DNA from: JAYEJB01 sp034716415
GTDB lineage: Bacteria > Patescibacteriota > Patescibacteriia > SG8-24
NCBI GenBank assembly: GCA_034716415.1
Contig: JAYEJB010000053.1
Coordinates: 1 to 9,859 of the forward strand
Reading direction: 5' to 3'
Length of the DNA: 9,859 bases
Position 1 is the first letter of the stretch, and each line of letters begins with the position of its first letter. The position numbers and the translations under genes were made by a program. Positions 4,449 through 9,859 of the stretch are shown one piece after another. The notes beneath the pieces were generated by a model. The model saw only the letters and a list, made by a program, of their open reading frames with translations. It did not search any database and was not told where the DNA came from.

Positions 4449-7400
4449 ATGGACAACACCGCATCGCGCATCACAATCACGGATAGCAAGACCAGTGAGA
4501 CAAGACGAGTCGTTTTAGCGATCCTGGAACAGATACCGGAACTCACGAAGGTGAAGCAGGTGCGGCGCAGGGACGGATCTGTCGTCGATTTCAAGCCCGA
4601 GAAGATTGGGCTGATGTTGTCGTCCGCGCTCACCGGTGCGGGAGTCAGTGATGAACAGCTGTTGGCGCGATGTACGCATCAGTCACTGATGCGGTTGGAC
4701 CGGGAATTCAACGGTCACACGATGCCGTCGGTTGATGACGTTTCCCGGATCGTCGCGATGGTGCTTATAGACAATAATCTCGCTTTCGCGGCCAAGAATT
4801 ATTTCAAGGAGTTGATGCCGGATTCGACTAAGCGTCCCGACCGGTTGAGCAAAGGCCTGCCGTTCAGGAGATTCTATACCAGATCCGGTGTCCATCCTTA
4901 CGATGAACTCGAATGGGAGAGGCGTGACGCGACCATCAGGAACGCGCAGGGTGAAGTGGTGTTCGAGCAGAAAGACGTGGAGGTGCCGAAGCAATGGAGT
5001 CAGAGCGCGACCAATATCGTGACGTCCAAGTATTTTCGTGGTGAGATCGGCAAGGAAGATCGCGAGTGCTCGGTCAGGGAGGTCATGGACCGTGTCGCCA
5101 AGACGATCTCCGGTTGGGGTCGTAAGGACGGTTATTTCGCGACCGAGGATGACGCGGTTACGTTCGAAGCCGAGCTGACATCGATCCTGGTCAATCAGCG
5201 CGCGGCGTTCAACAGTCCGGTCTGGTTCAACGTCGGCATCAATCCGCGTCCGCAATGTTCGGCCTGCTTCATCAATTCGGTCCGCGACGACATGCGTTCC
5301 ATTCTGACCTTGGCGGTCACGGAAGGCATGCTGTTCAAGTACGGCAGTGGGACCGGCACGAACCTGTCGAGCCTGCGTTCGTCCAAGGAACTGCTGTCGC
5401 GATCGAGCGGTAAGTCGAGCGGTCCGGTCTCCTTCATGAAAGGTTTCGACGCGTTCGCTGGTGTCATCAAGAGCGGCGGCAAGACGCGGCGCGCGGCTAA
5501 GATGGTCATCCTGAACGTCGATCATCCCGATATCGAGGAGTTCATCGGCTGCAAGGTCAACGAGGAGAAGAAGGCCAAGACTCTTGTCGCGGCCGGCTAC
5601 GATTCCTCGATGGATGGTGAGGCATACAGCAGTATTTTTTTCCAGAACGCCAACAACAGCGTTCGCGTTACGGACGATTTCATGCGCACTGTCGAGAGCG
5701 GCGGCGACTGGGAGACGAAGGCGGTGACGACCGGCGAGACAGTCGGTCGGTACAGCGCGCGCAAGCTGATGGGGCAGCTTTCCCAGGCGGCCTGGGAGTG
5801 CGGCGATCCGGGAATGCAGTACGACACGACGACCAATAAGTGGAATACGGTACCGAACAGCGGGCGTATCAACGCGAGTAATCCATGCTCGGAATACATG
5901 TTCCTGGACGATTCGGCCTGCAACCTGTCGTCTCTTAACCTGATCAAGTTCCAACGTGAGGACGGTTCGTTCGATACGGAGGCGTTCAAGCATACCGCCG
6001 AAGTGATGATCACCGCGCAGGAGATCGTTGTCGACAACTCGAGCTATCCGACGCCGTCCATCGAAGAGAACAGCTATGACTACCGCGCGCTCGGTATCGG
6101 TTACGCCAACCTCGGCGCGCTCCTGATGGCGCGGGGCCTGGCCTACGATTCTGACGAGGGGCGCAACTTCGCTGGTGCGATTACCGCGTTGCTGACCGGA
6201 CACAGCTATACCCAGTCGGCGCGCATCGCCGGTGTGCTGGGGTCGTTCCGCTATTACCGGCTCAACGAGCATCCGTTCCTCAAAGTAGTCGGCATGCATC
6301 GCGACGAGGCATACGCCATCGACACGGAAGGTGTGCCACAGGAACTGATGGAGAGTGCCAAGTCATCCTGGGACGACGCACTTGAGACCGGCATGGCCAA
6401 CGGTTTCAGGAACGCGCAGATCTCGCTGTTGGCACCGACCGGCACTATCGGTTTCCTGATGGATTGCGATACCACCGGTATCGAGCCGGACATCGCTTTG
6501 GTCAAGTACAAATGGCTTGTCGGTGGCGGACTGATGAAGATCGTCAACAATACCGTGCGGTCCGCGTTGACCCGCCTCGGTTACAGTGAGAATCAACGCA
6601 CGGAAATCATGGCCTGTCTCGACGAGAATGACACCATCGAAGGCGCGCCGCATCTCAAAGAGGAACACCTGCCGGTCTTCGATTGCGCGTTCAAGCCGGC
6701 CAAGGGTGAGCGAACTATCCATTATATGGGTCACATCCGGATGATGGCCGCGGTCCAGCCGTTCCTGTCGGGGGCCATTTCGAAGACGGTCAATTTGCCG
6801 TCTGACGCTACGGTCGAGGATGTCGAGAGAGCGTACATGGAATCGTGGCGTCTCGGATTGAAGGCGGTTGCGGTGTATCGTGACGGATCCAAAGGGCAAC
6901 AGGCACTGACGACATCGAAGGAGGAAGAAGGGGAGAAGGGGGGAAGGGGAGAAGGGGAGGATGAGAGAAGGGGATCCACCTACGCCAATGAAGCTTCGGC
7001 GGGCAGGGAAGGGGAAAAGGAGCAGGAGGAGAAAGCCGTCGAGCAGATTGAAGAGGTGGTCGAGAAGACACGTATTGAGTATCGGCCGTTACGTCGCAGG
7101 CTGCCTGACGAGCGGAAATCAGTGACACACAAGTTCTCGGTCGCCGGGCATGAGGGTTACATCACGATCGGTCTGTACGACGACGGATCGCCGGGCGAGA
7201 TGTTCATCAGGATGGCCAAGGGCGGATCGGTGATCTCCGGGTTGATCGACGCGTTCGCGACGACGACGTCGATAGCGTTGCAGTATGGTGTGCCGTTGAA
7301 AGTCCTGGTCAACAAGTTCGTGCACCTGCGGTTCGAGCCGTCCGGCTTCACCAGTAATCCGAACATCCGTATCGCCAAGTCGATCATCGACTACATCTTC

Positions 7401-7847
7401 CGTTGGATGGCGCTGAAGTTCCTGCCCTTGGAGGACCAGATGGCGGTCGGTATCAACATGGACGTGCAGACATTGGCGGACGCCGGACGCGAGGACGTGG
7501 CGGCGTCGATAGACAAGGAAGTACTGGAACGCCTACCGAGTACGCCGAGCGGCTCGGACGCCGCAGACGCGCATCGGGAGCATGCTAAGACACACGCGGT
7601 CGAGGTACAGGGGAAACAGTTGAATATCGGTGAAGCGAGAGAGTCAGAAAGTGAGAAAGTGAGAGAGAGTGGTATTGAAGAGCAGGGTGTGACATTCATG
7701 TATTCCGAGGAGACATCCAATTCGCTCACGATGAGTTTCGATACGCAGTCTGACGCGCCGCCGTGCGATACTTGCGGAGCGGTCATGGTGAGAAACGGCG
7801 CGTGCTATAAGTGTATGAACTGTGGGAGTACGAGCGGGTGTTCGTAA
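4449..7847 (+). CDS. nrdJ: Class II (adenosylcobalamin-dependent) ribonucleotide reductase
   Basis: Reduces ribonucleotides to deoxyribonucleotides by a thiyl radical generated from adenosylcobalamin, without oxygen. The 1132-residue protein has an N-terminal ATP-cone (about residues 35-125, VKQVRRRDGSVVDFKPEKI...), then the catalytic barrel. There, Cys273 in CSACF and Cys491 in SACNLSSLNL are the expected redox pair, and Asn478, Cys480 (thiyl) and Glu482 form the NPCSE active-site motif. APTGTIGF lies at about 662-669. A highly charged low-complexity linker (about 824-875) precedes a TSCPD domain (about 885-1000). A second Ser/Glu-rich linker follows, and then a C-terminal cysteine cluster (Cys1106, 1109, 1119, 1122, 1125, 1131) that probably shuttles electrons to the active site or binds zinc. 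Start ATG 4449 leaves about 34 residues before the ATP-cone and has no Shine-Dalgarno. It is probably regulated by NrdR, and pairs functionally with cobO downstream. Confidence 0.95.
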   Translation: MDNTASRITITDSKTSETRRVVLAILEQIPELTKVKQVRRRDGSVVDFKPEKIGLMLSSALTGAGVSDEQLLARCTHQSLMRLDREFNGHTMPSVDDVSRIVAMVLIDNNLAFAAKNYFKELMPDSTKRPDRLSKGLPFRRFYTRSGVHPYDELEWERRDATIRNAQGEVVFEQKDVEVPKQWSQSATNIVTSKYFRGEIGKEDRECSVREVMDRVAKTISGWGRKDGYFATEDDAVTFEAELTSILVNQRAAFNSPVWFNVGINPRPQCSACFINSVRDDMRSILTLAVTEGMLFKYGSGTGTNLSSLRSSKELLSRSSGKSSGPVSFMKGFDAFAGVIKSGGKTRRAAKMVILNVDHPDIEEFIGCKVNEEKKAKTLVAAGYDSSMDGEAYSSIFFQNANNSVRVTDDFMRTVESGGDWETKAVTTGETVGRYSARKLMGQLSQAAWECGDPGMQYDTTTNKWNTVPNSGRINASNPCSEYMFLDDSACNLSSLNLIKFQREDGSFDTEAFKHTAEVMITAQEIVVDNSSYPTPSIEENSYDYRALGIGYANLGALLMARGLAYDSDEGRNFAGAITALLTGHSYTQSARIAGVLGSFRYYRLNEHPFLKVVGMHRDEAYAIDTEGVPQELMESAKSSWDDALETGMANGFRNAQISLLAPTGTIGFLMDCDTTGIEPDIALVKYKWLVGGGLMKIVNNTVRSALTRLGYSENQRTEIMACLDENDTIEGAPHLKEEHLPVFDCAFKPAKGERTIHYMGHIRMMAAVQPFLSGAISKTVNLPSDATVEDVERAYMESWRLGLKAVAVYRDGSKGQQALTTSKEEEGEKGGRGEGEDERRGSTYANEASAGREGEKEQEEKAVEQIEEVVEKTRIEYRPLRRRLPDERKSVTHKFSVAGHEGYITIGLYDDGSPGEMFIRMAKGGSVISGLIDAFATTTSIALQYGVPLKVLVNKFVHLRFEPSGFTSNPNIRIAKSIIDYIFRWMALKFLPLEDQMAVGINMDVQTLADAGREDVAASIDKEVLERLPSTPSGSDAADAHREHAKTHAVEVQGKQLNIGEARESESEKVRESGIEEQGVTFMYSEETSNSLTMSFDTQSDAPPCDTCGAVMVRNGACYKCMNCGSTSGCS
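6918..7040. repeat. Purine-rich low-complexity tract inside nrdJ related to intergenic repeats
   Basis: The stretch encodes KEEEGEKGGRGEGEDERRG and, farther on, AGREGEKEQEEK. GGGAGAAGGGG appears at 6931-6941 and within 6946-6957, identical to the reverse complement of the 18-bp unit at 85-95 and 103-113. GGCAGGGAAGGGG at 7002-7014 is identical to 3986-3998. The reading frame is kept, and the tract falls in the linker between catalytic barrel and TSCPD domain. Confidence 0.65.
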
Positions 7848-7851
7848 AAGA

Positions 7852-7872
7852 AAAGGGGTATTCGCCCCCTTT
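7852..7872 (+). terminator. Hairpin terminator after nrdJ
   Basis: AAAGGGG (7852-7858) pairs with CCCCTTT (7866-7872) around a seven-base loop, five bases after the nrdJ stop. The T run is only the TTT within the stem, so termination may be leaky or Rho-assisted. Confidence 0.55.
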
Positions 7873-7885
7873 CAAAACCTTCCGG

Positions 7886-7914
7886 CTGGCATACTCCGAA
7901 TACGGAGGTATACA
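7886..7914 (+). promoter_or_regulatory. Promoter for the HEPN-like gene, probably leaderless
   Basis: CTGGCA (7886-7891), a 17-bp spacer, TATACA (7909-7914), and nine bases later the ATG at 7924. A GGAGG at 7904-7908 is 15 bases from the ATG, too far for a normal ribosome binding site and upstream of the predicted start of the RNA. It lies in an imperfect inverted repeat (ATACTCCG...CGGAGGTAT, 7891-7911) that could be an operator. Confidence 0.5.
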
Positions 7915-7923
7915 TCAAATCAT

Positions 7924-8403
7924 ATGGGCCATTTTAAAGTAGCCGTCGACCACAAAGAAGAAGAGATGTTTTTTGGTATAGAAAAAGATGGGGAGTTACT
8001 AAAGAAGTACGCAAAAGCGGTAATAGCAATAAATACTGTCGAGTATTTATTGTACGAAATGATATACGCGAGAGACGTAGAGAAGGCAGAACCGAAAGCG
8101 ACCCTCGGTAGGCTAATAGGAGAAACGAGGGAAATGATTGATTTTTCTGGAAATTTGGATGAGTTGAACGAGATGAGAAAAAAGTTGATTCATGTGGTGT
8201 CCGCAGAGGGTGTTTCAATAGATAGTGTTACTAAACTTCCTAAGTCAAACGGTTGTTATTATTCTATAAAAAGAGATGGAACAAAGGTTGCAATAGATGA
8301 TTTCTTTTTGGATGAGTGCATCAAAAAAGCCACCCGTTGTGTTAAGAAAATTTATGATTATATAGTCCGTCGTTTCGAGCATGGCGGAGGTACTAAGGCG
8401 TAA
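7924..8403 (+). CDS. HEPN-like small protein (RxxxxH motif), possibly acquired
   Basis: A 160-residue, mostly helical protein. The segment ELNEMRKKLIHVV places Arg85 and His90 in the RX4H arrangement typical of HEPN domains, preceded by long helices (AINTVEYLLYEMIYA and TLGRLIGETREMI). Many HEPN proteins are metal-independent RNases in toxin-antitoxin, CRISPR or phage-defence settings, and the usual motif has Asn or Asp after Arg. Here it is Lys, so catalytic activity is uncertain and a binding-only role is possible. No partner antitoxin or nucleotidyltransferase gene is adjacent. The gene is clearly AT-richer than its neighbours: one sample line, 7981-8040, has 22 G/C of 60, against 39 of 60 at 7441-7500 in nrdJ. 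It also uses ATA, AGA and TTA codons that nrdJ avoids, which suggests horizontal transfer. It lies between nrdJ and cobO but has its own promoter. Confidence 0.65.
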   Translation: MGHFKVAVDHKEEEMFFGIEKDGELLKKYAKAVIAINTVEYLLYEMIYARDVEKAEPKATLGRLIGETREMIDFSGNLDELNEMRKKLIHVVSAEGVSIDSVTKLPKSNGCYYSIKRDGTKVAIDDFFLDECIKKATRCVKKIYDYIVRRFEHGGGTKA

Positions 8404-8478
8404 GCGCTTCGATGCCGAGTGGTTTCTTTCGTTTATTTCCGTCTTGTCTTGATTACCCTGTCGTACTCGTCGGCTAAG

Positions 8479-8534
8479 TAGGAGAAGGGGCAGAAGCGCC
8501 TAGGCTCCTAAGCTCCTAAGCTCCTAAGCTTTTT
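8479..8534 (+). repeat. CTCCTAAG triple repeat and purine tract before cobO
   Basis: CTCCTAAG occurs three times in tandem (8505-8512, 8513-8520, 8521-8528) and is followed by CTTTTTG. It has the same layout as the three CTCCTNRG units plus CTTTT at 3245-3273. Upstream TAGGAG (8479-8484) can pair with CTCCTA, and GGAGAAGGGGCAGAAGC (8481-8497) is the reverse complement of the 18-bp unit at 80-115. It may terminate upstream transcripts just before cobO. It ends two bases before the cobO ATG. Confidence 0.7.
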
Positions 8535-8536
8535 GT

Positions 8537-9076
8537 ATGAAAGGTCTCATCCAAATCTATACCGGTGACGGGAAAGGTAAGACCACAGCCGCGCTCGGTC
8601 TGGCGGTTCGCGCTGTCGGTGCCGGCAAGAAAGTCGCCATCGTCTATTTCGACAAGGGTGGGGAGCATTATAGCGAGCGTAAGATTCTTATTGAACGTTT
8701 CGCCGGTGAGATAGATTTTATCGCCACCGGGCAGGATCGTATTGACGCGGATACCGGGCAGTTCAAGTTCGGTGTGGAGCCGCAGGATGTCGATGAGGCG
8801 AGGTGGGGGCTCGGGCAGGCTGAAGAGATAGTCCAGACAGGAAAGCACGACTTAGTCATTCTCGATGAGCTGAACACCGTCACGTCACTTGGCATGGTCA
8901 CCGAAGATTCCGTGCTAGACTTGCTGCGCAATAAACCTGTTCACGTCGAACTCATCCTGACCGGACGCGGCGCACCGCAGTCGGTCCGCGATCTGTCCGA
9001 TCTCGTGACTGACATGAAGTTGGTCGACCATTACTATTACCGAGGGACTAAGGCGAGGGAGGGGATTGATTTTTGA
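8537..9076 (+). CDS. cobO: Cob(I)alamin / cob(I)yrinate a,c-diamide adenosyltransferase
   Basis: Transfers the adenosyl group of ATP to reduced corrinoid, making adenosylcobalamin, the cofactor of the class II reductase NrdJ encoded upstream. The 179-residue protein has the P-loop GDGKGKTTAALG at residues 10-21, a Walker-B-like VILDELNTV at 107-115 (Asp110, Glu111), and the family's C-terminal GRGAPQSVRDLSDLVTDMK followed by YRGTKAREGIDF. This fits the CobO/BtuR/CobA family, in its usual short form. No other cobalamin synthesis or uptake gene is in the window, so it probably serves salvage. The start ATG 8537 is placed only seven bases before YTGDGKGKT in codon terms and has no Shine-Dalgarno. 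It is preceded by a T run and the 8-bp repeats. I see no cobalamin riboswitch upstream and no convincing promoter. Confidence 0.92.
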   Translation: MKGLIQIYTGDGKGKTTAALGLAVRAVGAGKKVAIVYFDKGGEHYSERKILIERFAGEIDFIATGQDRIDADTGQFKFGVEPQDVDEARWGLGQAEEIVQTGKHDLVILDELNTVTSLGMVTEDSVLDLLRNKPVHVELILTGRGAPQSVRDLSDLVTDMKLVDHYYYRGTKAREGIDF

Positions 9077-9083
9077 AAAGCGG

Positions 9084-9134
9084 GCCATGTCGTTCGCGAA
9101 CGACGTGGCGGGAAGAGCGGGTCTCTCTTTTTTT
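9084..9134 (+). terminator. Terminator region after cobO
   Basis: GCCAT (9084-9088) plus the perfect 16-bp palindrome GTCGTTCGCGAACGAC (9089-9104) plus GTGGC gives a 13-bp hairpin. A short AGAG/CTCT stem (9114-9126) and then CTTTTTTT (9127-9134) follow. Either hairpin with the T run can end the cobO transcript. Confidence 0.65.
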
Positions 9135-9271
9135 GTCATTGCGAGAAGGCCGCAGCCGATGAAGCAGTCCCGTTCATTCCCGACGGGATTGTTTCGTCGC
9201 TCCGCTCCTTCCCGCCACATATCCCCAATTTAGAGAAGGCGGGACCCCGCTATCGGCGGGGCGCAATGACA
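9134..9271. mobile_element. MITE-like palindromic element with TGTCATTGCG ends
   Basis: A 138-bp non-coding element bounded by TGTCATTGCG (9134-9143) and its exact inverse CGCAATGACA (9262-9271). Internal inverted repeats include GAAGCAGTCCCGT against ACGGGATTGTTTC and ACCCCGC with GGCGGGG. Elements with TGTCATTGCGAG ends and GAAGCAATC/GATTGCTTC cores are widespread in unrelated bacterial genomes. It has no transposase, so any mobility would depend on one elsewhere. Confidence 0.8.
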
Positions 9272-9346
9272 GAAAGGGAAGGGTGTGAGCGAGGTGGGTT
9301 TTGAATAAAATGCTTTTAAGCCGTTGAGCTTTTCAGCTCTCCATAG

Positions 9347-9370
9347 AAAAAACCGCCTTCAGGGGCAGTT
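9347..9370 (-). terminator. Intrinsic terminator of the minus-strand small gene
   Basis: On the minus strand AACTGCC, a six-base loop and GGCGGTT form a 7-bp stem with one wobble, followed by a run of six T. It starts 11 bases after the stop codon of the gene at 9382. Confidence 0.8.
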
Positions 9371-9381
9371 TTCGGTCTCGG

Positions 9382-9639
9382 CTAGAAGCCGAGCCAGGTG
9401 AGAATGTGATCGCGCCAGCGCAGTTTGAGCTTGAGGCTCGTGAGGCGGGAGCGGTAGATGCCGAGTAGTCGCTCTCCGGACTTTTCGGCCACCCTCTCCG
9501 CGTTCTGCAGATGGAACTGGGCCAGATTGATCTCCGTCCGACCGTGGAGGAAGTCCTTCTTCGCGAGCAGTCTTTCGGCTTCGGCCATGCATTCGTCCGC
9601 CTTTTTGGCGGCGTCCAGAGCGGTCCAGTGGTTTTCCAT
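9382..9639 (-). CDS. Small helical protein of unknown function
   Basis: An 85-residue protein with no recognised domain. Residues 5-28 and about 34-70 are alanine-, glutamate-, leucine- and lysine/arginine-rich and should form two or three amphipathic helices. Their AxxxAxxxxAE spacing recalls TPR- or MIT-like hairpins, but this is not a family assignment. The C-terminus (RWRDHILTWLGF) is basic and aromatic and might contact a membrane or partner. No signal peptide is seen. Start ATG 9639 is supported by AGGAG eight bases upstream. The gene has a good promoter and its own terminator and so forms a complete monocistronic unit, which argues it is real and well expressed. Confidence 0.75.
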   Translation of the reverse strand: MENHWTALDAAKKADECMAEAERLLAKKDFLHGRTEINLAQFHLQNAERVAEKSGERLLGIYRSRLTSLKLKLRWRDHILTWLGF

Positions 9640-9647
9640 CTTTCCTT

Positions 9648-9652
9648 CTCCT
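9648..9652 (-). promoter_or_regulatory. Ribosome binding site of the small helical protein
   Basis: AGGAG on the minus strand, eight bases before the ATG. With the site at 2805 it is one of only two clear Shine-Dalgarno sites in the window. Confidence 0.7.
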
Positions 9653-9691
9653 GTTTTTTGGAAGGTGCCGCTCGATTTAGATTAACATTGT

Positions 9692-9720
9692 AGTATAGAT
9701 TACGCCCACACTCCGGTCAA
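9692..9720 (-). promoter_or_regulatory. Sigma-70-type promoter of the small helical protein
   Basis: On the minus strand TTGACC (9715-9720), a 17-bp spacer and TATACT (9692-9697), differing from consensus at one base in each hexamer. The start would be near 9685, giving a leader of about 46 bases. Confidence 0.8.
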
Positions 9721-9741
9721 TCTTTTAATGAAGATGTCAAA

Positions 9742-9784
9742 GGGAAGTTAAATCTTCCGCTTTTTTGGGAAGTTAAAACTTCCG
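9742..9784. repeat. 25-bp direct repeat, each unit a small palindrome
   Basis: GGGAAGTTAAATCTTCCG (9742-9759) and GGGAAGTTAAAACTTCCG (9767-9784) are offset by 25 bp with a T6 run between them. Each unit contains GGAAG...CTTCC. They lie just upstream of the minus-strand promoter and could be tandem operators or terminator-like hairpins. In 9785-9859 I see nothing I can name. Confidence 0.65.
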
Positions 9785-9859
9785 GTTTGTAAGTTCTCAT
9801 TTTGCCGCTCAGATTAGCGCCCAGGCATCACCGTGCGGTCGGTGGCAGCGAATGGTAAT

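Noticed and set aside
4683..6299. 538-codon open frame on the minus strand
   Set aside because: It lies wholly antisense to the nrdJ catalytic region, has an arginine-rich composition with no recognisable domain, and is explained by G/C-rich third positions of the real gene.
7822..7923. Longer N-terminus for the HEPN-like protein overlapping nrdJ
   Set aside because: The extension would translate through the nrdJ terminator hairpin and promoter region and has an unlike composition; ATG 7924 fits the promoter.
8404..8536. Cobalamin riboswitch before cobO
   Set aside because: No B12-box-like sequence was found, and the 133-base gap is filled by repeats and is too short for a full aptamer.

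Overview
This window reads as a moderately GC-rich bacterial chromosome segment with compact genes and repeat-rich intergenic spaces. Lineage is uncertain. I lean towards an uncultivated lineage such as Patescibacteria/CPR. The reasons are short single-domain proteins, a class II (B12-dependent) ribonucleotide reductase with a short CobO-type adenosyltransferase, weak use of Shine-Dalgarno sites, and CCTGCCGGCAGG and TGTCATTGCG-type intergenic palindromes. That placement is inference only; TGA is used as a normal stop.

Layout: (1) 1-165 holds a partial copy of a long palindromic repeat, an 18-bp tandem repeat and an extended -10 promoter. (2) 166-2407 is a two-gene threonine operon, homoserine kinase (thrB) then threonine synthase (thrC), closed by a hairpin terminator. 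(3) 2433-2798 (minus) is a small HExxH metallopeptidase-like protein, and 2893-3213 (plus) is a small DUF5752-like protein with an apparently leaderless promoter. Its last codons lie inside an 8-bp repeat hairpin that probably acts as terminator. (4) 3384-3962 is a DEDDy-type 3'-5' exonuclease domain. (5) 3963-4448 is non-coding: a G-rich repeat tract, a 95-bp near-perfect palindrome, a terminator-like hairpin, a DnaA-box match, two NrdR-box-like palindromes and an extended -10 promoter. (6) 4449-7847 is a large B12-dependent ribonucleotide reductase (nrdJ). (7) 7924-8403 is an AT-richer HEPN-like small protein with its own leaderless promoter. (8) 8537-9076 is a cob(I)alamin adenosyltransferase of the CobO/BtuR family. 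(9) 9134-9271 is a MITE-like palindromic element. (10) 9382-9639 (minus) is a small helical protein with a clear promoter, ribosome binding site and terminator. The last 220 bases hold that promoter and a 25-bp direct repeat.

Functionally, CobO would make the adenosylcobalamin that NrdJ needs to turn ribonucleotides into deoxyribonucleotides, so the two form a plausible metabolic pair. The nrdJ promoter looks wired to nucleotide status (NrdR boxes) and perhaps to replication initiation (DnaA box). I see no convincing new multi-gene system. The least ordinary points are the dispersed repeat families, one of which appears to have entered the nrdJ reading frame, the leaderless promoters, and the HEPN-like gene placed between nrdJ and cobO.
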